Source of the DNA: Plantago elongata
Taxonomy: Eukaryota; Streptophyta; Magnoliopsida; Lamiales; Plantaginaceae
Direction: 5' to 3'
Assembly (NCBI GenBank): GCA_036897095.1
Contig: JAYMSP010001844.1
Coordinates: 1 to 28,340 of the forward strand
Length of the DNA stretch: 28,340 nt
Position numbers and translations under genes: made by a program. Positions 21,090-28,340 of this stretch are shown here, piece by piece. The stretch's first letter is position 1; the number at the start of each line of letters is the position of its first letter. The notes beneath the pieces were generated by a model. That model did not search any database and had not been told where the DNA came from. It saw nothing but the letters and a program-made list of their open reading frames with translations.

Positions 21090-21956
21090 TTTCCATACCT
21101 TTCTTTTCCATTATATACACTTCTTTATAAACCATGTTCCTTTTTCGTATCATAAATATCACCATCTACATCACAAATTAATACTTTCAATTCCTTATTG
21201 CTGGTAACTCTCGATAAAACAACTCATAATTGGCCATGTCTGAATAAGTGTGAAGGGAGGCAGAGGCCGACGTGAGAGATTGTCCCTGTCTCTTATTTAT
21301 AGTCATCGCAAAGCAGAAGAGTATGTGAACATATCTCCTGTATATCAAAATTGATAAGTGAATTATCTTGTCTGACGGGCTCATTATCATCATGGGAATG
21401 AACACTTTTTGTCCCGTATTGATTCATATATTATATTTGATTTGATGATGTGCTTTCCAAGATTAATAACTATTAGCCTTGTGTCATTGCACATCTCAGA
21501 AGCTCGATCAATGTTACTCAACAGTATTATCATGCACCCAACATTCAGGATAATCCTATAGTGAGCAGACCAGAGCGGATAATTTTTTATTTTTTTTAGG
21601 TAAAGGGTGGAGTCAGGCTCCTATTATTTAAAATAAGACAGTACAATTACGGGGGTTTATAGGAACCCGAACAACTCCAAATAAACTACTGAAATAAAAA
21701 TCCAAACTATCGGTCGTTATTAAAGTCTTCTTCCCAAGCAATGTTGTTTCGTTCAAATATTCAACACTATCCCGAGCATCTATGATATGACAAATTGATT
21801 TAACTGATTTAAGCCAATGATGAAAATATTCCGGGTCAAGTGATGAATCGGCTAAGTGCTCCAACAATGAAATGTATGTACCATCGACTATAGTTGAAAT
21901 GTGATGGCTTACTTCTCGAAGAAGTAAATCTTCAGGGATCTCTATGACTTGATACC

Positions 21957-21961
21957 CACAT
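21957..21961. repeat. left target-site duplication (CACAT) of the solo LTR
   Basis: CACAT immediately before the TG that opens the LTR, and repeated exactly at 25239-25243 after the closing CA. Confidence 0.85.
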
Positions 21962-22514
21962 TGTAAGAACCCCGAACTCCAGTAAGTTCGCACTAGCTAT
22001 TAATCTGATATTATTATTATTATTGCAAACTGACTCCTGACCCCGACTTGACGCTCGCTAGTATATCGTTTCCTAACGACGGATTAAATTCGGAGATTGA
22101 TTGCCGATTCGTATCTGCCAGATTATTTACGAGTAGCACTAAATTACTATTTAATATTATATATTAATAATAAAATAAAATAAATAAAAATTTGTCAAAT
22201 TATTTTTGATTCTACTTTAGTTCGCCTCAAATATTGTCCCGGGTATCGAATTCGTATTTATCGGAATTTATTTACGAGCCATTTGGAGTCCAGAACAAAA
22301 CAGGTTTATATTCTTGCGTAATACCCATTGTACCCCTGAGTTTTCTTCTTCTTCTTCTTCTCTTTATTCCCGTTACCTTCAGTCTCCATCTTCGCCATTT
22401 TCTTTCTTCGATCATTCCATTCGCTTCTTCTCCGAGACGCCACCGACCAGCCGCCATCGGAGTTCCCTATTCTACCCTTCCTTTCCCGAGAAGATTCGTG
22501 ACCGAGAAGTTTGG

Positions 22515-22538
22515 ACGTGTCGCGGCTTGTGACACGTG
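22515..22538 (+). promoter_or_regulatory. inverted ACGTGTC/GACACGT with G-box in the LTR promoter
   Basis: ACGTGTC (22515-22521) and its reverse complement GACACGT (22531-22537) surround a 9-base loop. The second arm overlaps a G-box CACGTG (22533-22538). ACGTG cores are bound by plant bZIP and bHLH factors, in abscisic-acid and light responses among others. The pair lies about 85 bases upstream of the LTR TATA box. Confidence 0.4.
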
Positions 22539-22618
22539 CCAACGGACGAAATTAAGCTATGGTCACGGACTAGAGAGAAACCAAGCTTCTTCATCAAGCT
22601 TGGTCGGCCGGAAACGGC

Positions 22619-22627
22619 TATAAATAG
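22619..22627 (+). promoter_or_regulatory. TATA box of the solo LTR
   Basis: TATAAATAG inside GCTATAAATAGC, 657 bases into the LTR, preceded by a CCAAGCTT...AAGCTTGG inverted repeat (22581-22602) and followed by a C/T-rich leader. This is a good match to the plant consensus and to the U3/R junction of LTRs. Confidence 0.55.
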
Positions 22628-23599
22628 CCCATCGCCCTTCTCCTTCGTCACACCCAAATTCCTCCAAACGCGAGCAGTCACCCATTCCCCTGCTCTCTCG
22701 CCTCTCGCCCCTCACTCTCGCCCTTCACCGCGCCTTCATTTCATTGTTCGCACAGGATTAGTGTCGTGCACTCGACCAATTTCTCCGGTTAGTACCCCTT
22801 CTCTTTTGATTCTAATCGAATTTTGGGATGGGTAACAGTGTTAATTAATTGTTACTTGTTTGGGTCTGATTGTTGTTGAGTTATGAGCTGTACGGAGTAT
22901 TTGTTCTGTATCTGCATGTTGCCGTTGCCGCCTTACCGGCGTGCCGAGTATTGTGTGTCTGTGATTGTCGACTATATGTTGTTGTGCGGTAAACTGTTAC
23001 AGTTCGAGTCGGTGCTGCTCAATTGTGTCGTGCTTCATTTTCTGCATCTATGGTTAAGCTGAGTTGGGGCACTCTTCGTGTGCTGTGGATTTTCGATGTC
23101 TTACTGTGGCCGGTGTCATTCCATTTTCAGTCTGCCATGTTTCTATTCGTGCCTAAAGTGTCGAACTGATTCTTGCTGTATGGTTCCTGTGTTGATTTAT
23201 GATATTCTCCCTGCCTGCTTTGTCCAATTTGAGTTCTTTGACTTACTGTAGAGTTAGGTTCCCTCACTGAGTATATTTTATACAGTTGCAGATAATGTCA
23301 TAACTGCGCTTCATGCTACATTCAGAGTTGAAAGCCTTCCTTACCGTTTTCTTAATTGTTTTCACATCACTAAGAAACCGAGACTATTCTGTACCTAGAA
23401 AGCCAACACATTACACCTCACCTCAAAGGTGCACCATATATCGTACTACTCAGAATTGTGTAAATCACTTCCATTTTTGTAATTCCACTAATCAGTGGTT
23501 TATTTGGTGATCCTGCTTCATGTTTCCTTGACTATAGTGTAACTTTGTTATGATATGATGTTGCCTAAGATATACTTTAGTAAGGATACAGAATCCACG

Positions 23600-23614
23600 T
23601 TTTTTTTTTTTTTT
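23600..23614. repeat. T15 homopolymer inside the solo LTR
   Basis: Fifteen T followed by GGGG. Its length is likely to be variable or mis-sequenced. Confidence 0.7.
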
Positions 23615-24651
23615 GGGGTTTTAGCTGATCAATTTGAAAGAATTAGAAACTTTATGGTAGTGTTAGTATTGAAGCCTTGAAGGTGTGATTTACAACAATG
23701 TTGGTGTGTTATGTGACCCCTTGTTGGTTTAGATGCTGCTTCATTAAGATAGCTGAGAGTTTCATATGTTTTGTGGTGTTAGTGCACTGGTTCATTTGAT
23801 CATTTGTAATTAAGGAACTTGTAATGTTGTACATTGAGTATTGAATGTATGATCTTTAGATAGTTTAGACTTTAGAACTATCTTCAGTAAGATTGGCAGA
23901 GAGCTGATATTTGGTAGTTGTATGCAGATGGTCTTCGTTAGATGTTAATGATGGATGTGTCTTTTCATTAGTTTTATTGTGTCAATCTTGCGTATATTGA
24001 ATAGCATTATATGATTAGCTGAAACTATGTGCTTAAGCGTCATCGTCTTTGTAACTGTTACTACTTGTTATGATTATTGATTTGGGGGATTTACGGGAGT
24101 CTTATAATTATTCTTGCGTAAAAGTTAAGTAGTCTTGTCCGTGTATCAGGATTACAAGGTTACGTAGCTTACAAGTTCAATCAAGGTGAGTGATTACAGG
24201 CTTTCGGCATCCGGCCCTAGGAAAGTTGTTATCTTTCAAACCGTTCCTATTCCAGTACTTGCTCCTGCTTGCTTGACTACTTACTTGATGGTGACTTCGA
24301 CTACGCGACGACATCCCGACTAAAAACGACACGACTACTAACTACGATTACTGATTATAGGATTATTACTATAACCTGTTAATCCACATTCTGGTTACAT
24401 CTTGACATCCTGTCCTAATTATATCGTGCTATTCTATTCTAGTTATCTCTTGTTATTCCATCCTGATCATATCTTGCTGTTCCACATGATATGCATTGCA
24501 TGAAACATGATTTTCAAAAGCATCCACACTATTTCAGAAAACTTGGGATACCGGCCTGGTCGACTTGTTCGACAAATTTATAAAGCGGTCTGCAGTGCTA
24601 TCCTTTCGGGCTCCTGCTTGCTTGTTCGGACTATTCAAACGGTCCTATATC

Positions 24652-24780
24652 CGGGTTACGATGGGTCGTTACCATCATTCTATGCAAGTCCGGCGAGGTC
24701 GCGCTTCATATGTATTCGGGTCGCGATGGGTCACAACCATCATATGCAAGTCCGAAGAGGTCACGCCTCATCTTGTTATT
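24652..24780 (+). repeat. two-unit tandem repeat of about 65 bp in the solo LTR
   Basis: Units start at 24652 and 24717 with CGGGTTACGATGGGTC and CGGGTCGCGATGGGTC. Both continue through ACCATCAT, ATGCAAGTCCG, GAGGTC and CGC.TCAT. Confidence 0.65.
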
Positions 24781-25238
24781 TGGCCAATACCTTATCAGTT
24801 TGGTCCAGCCCAAGACAGTTACTGTTACAGTACTGTGAATCTAGCACTTTTTATGTGCTATGATCCTGCTTGCTTGCCGTGAACGGTTTCCCCATTTTTG
24901 AAAACCTGCTTGAACAGCTTGTGGTGGTTTGCTATCTTGTTGCATTCATGCTCATCTTCATGCATGCCTGATTATCCTCACTAAGTCTATATGATTTAGG
25001 CTCTCCTTGTCTTGATAATGATTTCCCAGGTATAGAGCACGAAGTGAGGATGGGATAGACGGACTGACTCTCCACTTTTCTTGTTATTTCACTGCTGATT
25101 TATTAGGTGTATGAGATGACCTCTGACCTGTAAAATATATTTGGGGTGTGTATTGATTATACGTTTTGATATATATGTATTTGGGAGTTCGGCATAATCC
25201 TTGACGTCCGGACCTCGATCCAATACTGGGCCGCTACA

Positions 25239-25243
25239 CACAT
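25239..25243. repeat. right target-site duplication (CACAT) of the solo LTR
   Basis: CACAT directly after the LTR end CTACA, identical to 21957-21961. Confidence 0.85.
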
Positions 25244-25565
25244 CGTCATCATCAGGTTCACCGGTAATGCCATCACCGACTTATAGTGTCAACTCAACAA
25301 ATTCTTTCGCCTCTTGAACATCGGAAGATGACGAACTTGATTGTGTAGCAATATATTGGACGTTAAAAAATATAAGCTCATAATGATATAAGTATAAGGA
25401 ACCATATATATTCTAGATTAAGTACATGCAGTCGCATGTTCTTTGTCACTCGAAGCACCTCACATGCATCTCATATCATAGATTAGCATATAGTGGCGTT
25501 CCATGCATTAATATGTCATACCTTCACGAACGTTTCCCATTGACGGTCGTCTTCTTCGATTATTG

Positions 25566-26565
25566 TCATTACTCTCTCATGGCTTTATTTTTCGGAGCCA
25601 TTGTTTCACCCATTCATCATCTTTATCCAACAAATTATGTCTTGCTTCTTCATCCTTATGTCCCAACACAACAATTCCTTTGTTAGTTTAGCTAGCCTTA
25701 AAACCCGTTTATCCATGACCTTCCAACAAATTCCTCATACGGAGTTCCTCTAATTGCTCCTTATTACCCATCACCAAGCAGTTCACCGCCCAATTATTCT
25801 ATTTCCTTCATTTTTTTGTTTTGGATTATGTCGATACTTTCCTCACCCCTCACTTTATTATGCATGTTCTTCTTTCCCATTTCAACTATTCTATCTCATT
25901 TTCTTCCTTCGACGACCTCCTTTCTTATTCAGTCTTTTCTCCTTGATTAATCAGCTTCCTTGATCTTTATTGGTTCCATACCGCTTGATACCCTCCATTT
26001 CCTCCTCGTACTCGTCATTCCCACTCATATACCCATTCACTTGTGCTCTTCCTCTGGCCTAATGTTTGTTAAATCTTGCCACATTTGCAAGTATCTTGTA
26101 ACGTCCGATTCATACACTCTTGGCCCTTCGTATCAATTCTTCCCCATTTGCCTTCTCCAATATTTCTTTTAGGGGTTCTTCCTTCCAAGTCTTCGAGAAA
26201 TTCTAGATATACATGTTTATGAACTTGTCATTTATTTGATTCTTTTCAATATGTCTCGGCTCTCTGTCTCCTTCCAATCACTACCATCCAATCTTCCTCC
26301 TGGTTGCTGTCATCCTTCCTATTATACCCTTCATGCTTCTGATAAGCTCCATTGAAACGACCTCTCGTATGATGCTAGAGAGGGATGTTTCTCTCTCTAC
26401 CTTTCTCTACACATTTGACTTTTATATTATCTTATTTTCTTTCTTGTTTCTCAAGAAAGAACAACAAAAAATTCTCCTCTCGTTTGTTCTACCACCGTGT
26501 CTTGCTTTGAAGTTGCATCATGCGAAGTACTTGGGCTTTTGTCTTTATTTTGTTGCAAAGTAATT
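25566..26565. other. C/T-rich stretch, possibly a decayed coding region on the - strand
   Basis: The + strand is rich in C and T with little G, so the - strand reads as Lys, Arg, Glu and Gly-rich fragments in changing frames, for example GRFNGAYQKHEGYNRKDDSN near 26340 and DKDDEWVKQWLRKIKP near 25600. None is long or recognisable. A decayed gene upstream of the Helitron helicase is possible. The + strand open frames here (Tyr/Phe/Ser-rich) look like antisense shadows. Confidence 0.3.
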
Positions 26566-27630
26566 ACTTATATACTTTCTAGAAATTCGTGAGAAATAAT
26601 CACATATTGTTTGTTCCATAAGTATTTCATCCTCCATGTCTTAATTTCCACATTTCATTTTTACCATCTTACTTAAAATTGATTTGGCACGACCCTCGAG
26701 TAAAATTCATTTATGATACTTCAGCGGTGAACATTGACACGTCTAATTAAGCTACGCTACACATTGCATTTTATGATGTGTGTCGTGTCATTCACATATG
26801 AGCGAATCTCAAACGCCGTAAGATTTACGTGGAGAAATGGTTGTTCCAAGACATCGTAGGCTTCGTCCCACTCACACTCGTTACACTCTTTCCTCACAAT
26901 ATTATTTTTGTAGGCTTCTTTATGTTCTTTTATATTAATAGACTTTTAATTGATCAATTTCACATTAAATTGGGTTAGGTTAATTATAATTCGTGATTGA
27001 TCGGATAATTCACCTCTTAATTTTATTTAGTACCTCAATCATTCAAAGTAATTGATGATTAGTACATCAATTAACCGCGACCTCTTTGGAGTATCACAAT
27101 TAAAGTATCACACATAGATGAGTGTTACTGCTATAAACTTCATAATATATTCATATATACAACTTTATTGACCCACAACATATCTTTTATTAATTCTTTT
27201 TAAATTATTTCTCCATTTAAATTCATACCAATAAACTTTTCCACTTTATTTTCACACTTAACATGTTCTCTTATGACTATCGAGATGATCGATGTGGAAC
27301 CTTTTATAATGCTTCAACTTTATTTTTCCTTCTTTTTTGTGTTTCTCATGCTTTCTTTCAATTTAAATAAATGTCTAATTTATTTAAGACACCGTCTTTA
27401 AATAATTTATTTGAAGACGAACCTATATTTTCAAGAAAATCATCAATATTGTTAATCAATACGTCTATATTTTTAACAATTTTTTTATAACATAGATGTT
27501 TTAATTGATTAATATTATCGATAATTTATTGGTGTGCTACAGTAGTTTGGAAATTGCACATTTTTGTATCTAGATGAAATAATGATGGACATTTTGAGTT
27601 TTTGTTATTGTGTGTAGGGGGTTTCTACTG
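26566..27630. other. AT-rich non-genic stretch
   Basis: No gene. An imperfect AT-rich inverted repeat lies at about 27447-27520: AATATTGTTAATCAAT and ACGTCTATA on the left, ACATAGATGT and ATTGATTAATATT on the right. Simple folding of AT-rich DNA could explain it. Confidence 0.4.
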
Positions 27631-27679
27631 TGAGATAGTAGTCGCACTACTTGTTAAAATGAGATAGTAGTCGTACTAC
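27631..27679 (+). repeat. two copies of a 20-bp motif with internal dyad
   Basis: TGAGATAGTAGTCGCACTAC (27631-27650) and TGAGATAGTAGTCGTACTAC (27660-27679), separated by 9 bases. Each contains GTAGT..ACTAC, a 5-bp dyad around a 3-base centre. Confidence 0.6.
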
Positions 27680-27712
27680 CGTTAAGATCTAATCTTGACC
27701 ATTGGCTCTAGG

Positions 27713-28120
27713 GAAAATTACGGATTATACCCCTTAAATATCGCCCCTTTTCATTTTCGTCCCTCGATCTCAAACTATTACAGAGTCGTCCGAAAATTTG
27801 TACTAAACGATTTCAAAAATTACAAATAGGTCTAAAAGTCAACGGAAGAGGAGAGAGGGTGCTGACATGGTGCTAATTTGGAGGGGTAAGTTCGCCTTAA
27901 TAACGAAAAAGCCATCGCCTCTTTTCATTTTTGCTTTTCTTTTTGTGGGTAAATGGTTTTTCTTTTCTTTTTCCTTTTTCTTTCTTCTGGCGGTTAGACC
28001 TGGGTGTAATTGATTTAAACAAATTTTGCCTCAACTAGCCGTTGGTGTCATGTGTATATCACGTGGGGATGGTAGTGTAATTGACATTGCGAAATTCAGG
28101 GACTAATCTGTAATTGATTC
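27713..28120. mobile_element. possible non-autonomous DNA element with inverted ends
   Basis: The left end AATTACGGATTATACCCC (about 27717-27734) matches the reverse complement of the right end, AATTACAGATTAGTCCCTG (about 28097-28115). The interior is non-coding. Exact ends and target duplication are not resolved, so the superfamily is open. Confidence 0.4.
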
Positions 28121-28180
28121 GAAATAGTTTCTAAAAACTAGCCGTTGGTCTCATAGATTGGAAACTAGGTTGACATTGCC
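28034..28180 (+). repeat. direct duplication around the right end of the inverted-end element
   Basis: ACTAGCCGTTGGTGTCAT (28034-28051) and ACTAGCCGTTGGTCTCAT (28137-28154), each followed by TTGACATTGC (at 28081 and 28170). The units differ in spacing. One lies inside the putative element and one outside. Confidence 0.55.
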
Positions 28181-28271
28181 TTTTGTTGTCTATGACATGT
28201 AATGGTTTGTTGTCTTTTGTTGTCTATGACATGTAATGGTTTGTTGCCTTTTGTTGTCTATGACATGTAAT
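28179..28271 (+). repeat. 34-bp minisatellite, 2.7 copies
   Basis: Units at 28179-28212, 28213-28246 and 28247-28271 (partial) begin CCTTTTGTTGTCTATGACAT and are nearly identical (one C/T difference at position 1). The near-identity indicates a recent expansion. Confidence 0.85.
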
Positions 28272-28340
28272 AGAAATCTTGTGCTTACATTAGAAGGTAC
28301 ATGCCTACTCAAAGATACATTTCATGGTCAAGCAAAACAA

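Larger units (their letters stand above)
21962..25238. mobile_element. solo LTR of 3277 bp, probably Ty3/gypsy
   Basis: It begins TGTAAGAACCCCGAACTCC and ends GGGCCGCTACA, thus TG...CA, and is flanked by the 5-bp duplication CACAT on both sides. No second LTR, gag or pol is in the window. The two Helitron helicase halves on its sides join at this point. Together these show a complete LTR left by recombination between the two LTRs of a former full element. A TATA box (22619-22627) and promoter-like motifs suggest + strand transcription. A strong donor-like AAG|GTGAGT lies at 24185/24186. Open frames inside (for example 22234-22835 and 24507-24882) are short and overlap in several frames, and I treat them as non-coding. 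Superfamily assignment is from general style. Confidence 0.85.
21090..25565 (-). pseudogene. Helitron Pif1-like helicase remnant, split by a solo LTR
   Basis: Helitrons encode a Rep plus Pif1-type helicase; this is the C-terminal helicase part. In - strand order: VLRVTKNMRLH (near 25460-25430, equivalent to VLxLTxNMRL), then DVQEAKEFVEL and VGDGITGEP (25330-25255). The solo LTR breaks in here. After it come VIEIPEDLLL and ISTIVDGTYISLLEHLADSS (about 21950-21840), then LNVGCMIILLSNIDRASEMC and NDTRLIVINLGKHII (about 21570-21450), CFAMTINKRQGQSL (near 21300) and, after a frameshift, ELKVLICDVDGDIYDT. These match the order of conserved blocks in plant Helitron helicases. Stops and frameshifts (a TAA before VGDG, poorly matching sequence at 21580-21660 and after NMRLH) show it is dead. 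The Rep domain was not found upstream. Confidence 0.8.

Noticed and set aside
22234-22835. Overlapping open frames on both strands inside the solo LTR
   Set aside because: They overlap each other in several frames, are Ser/Pro/Arg-rich from C/T-rich promoter DNA, and lie across the LTR TATA box. No domain is recognisable.
24507-24882. Two overlapping + strand open frames in the LTR
   Set aside because: They are created by the 65-bp tandem repeat, are in different frames and lack coding character.
25475-25690. Possible LINE ORF1 fragment on the - strand (DEWVKQWLRKIKP..ERVMTIIEEDDRQWETFVKV)
   Set aside because: Vaguely like plant LINE ORF1, but the adjoining VLRVTKNMRLH block reads as Helitron helicase, and I could not support both. 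Left unassigned.
25426-26563. Series of + strand open frames rich in Tyr, Phe, Ser and Leu
   Set aside because: The composition is that of the antisense of Lys/Glu/Arg-rich sequence. They are short, unlinked and not conserved in type.
28179-28271. CRISPR-like array
   Set aside because: Units are directly adjacent with no unique spacers, in a plant nuclear context. It is a minisatellite.

Overview
The window is nuclear DNA of a flowering plant, most likely a dicot. The evidence is GT-AG introns of plant size, a plant-type eight-exon oligoribonuclease gene, and a dense load of plant transposable elements. I cannot place it to genus. No bacterial operons, rRNA genes or CRISPR arrays are present. 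Only one host gene looks intact.

Layout. (1) Positions 1-772 hold the 3' end of a glutamate-rich gene on the + strand with one intron. An in-frame stop at 545-547 is followed by 74 more open codons, so it is a pseudogene or a prematurely terminated gene. (2) Positions 773-2780 have no gene. They hold microsatellites, a C15 tract, a Tourist-like MITE (1401-1592) and a second small inverted-repeat element (1774-1941) whose family recurs at 10017-10210. (3) Positions 3665-9595 (- strand) are a decayed L1-type plant LINE: ORF1 with DUF4283-like and CCHC zinc-knuckle regions, then ORF2 with endonuclease, reverse transcriptase and RNase H. Every reading frame is broken. (4) Positions 10300-19850 (+ strand) are an oligoribonuclease (REXO2/Orn family, DEDDh exonuclease) gene. 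The eight coding exons join without any frame problem into 251 residues with all five catalytic residues. (5) Positions 20150-21090 are AT-rich DNA with a degenerate repeat of about 21 bp. (6) Positions 21090-25565 (- strand) are remains of a Helitron RepHel/Pif1-type helicase, cut in two by a 3277-bp solo LTR (21962-25238) with a perfect 5-bp target duplication, CACAT. (7) Positions 25566-28340 are non-genic and end in a TIR-bounded element (about 27713-28120) and a 34-bp minisatellite.

The oligoribonuclease introns are themselves full of insertions: a minisatellite in intron 1, a 14-bp perfect hairpin in intron 2, an internally deleted antisense Ty3/gypsy element with a SINE inside one LTR in intron 5, a MITE in intron 6 and a second tRNA-like SINE in intron 7.

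I found no convincing novel multi-gene system. The strongest unusual observations are two nested insertions that can be resolved to the base. One is a solo LTR inside a Helitron helicase. The other is a very short tRNA-SINE inside a gypsy LTR whose sister LTR preserves the empty site. The third is the tandem acceptor-like minisatellite in intron 1 of the oligoribonuclease gene.
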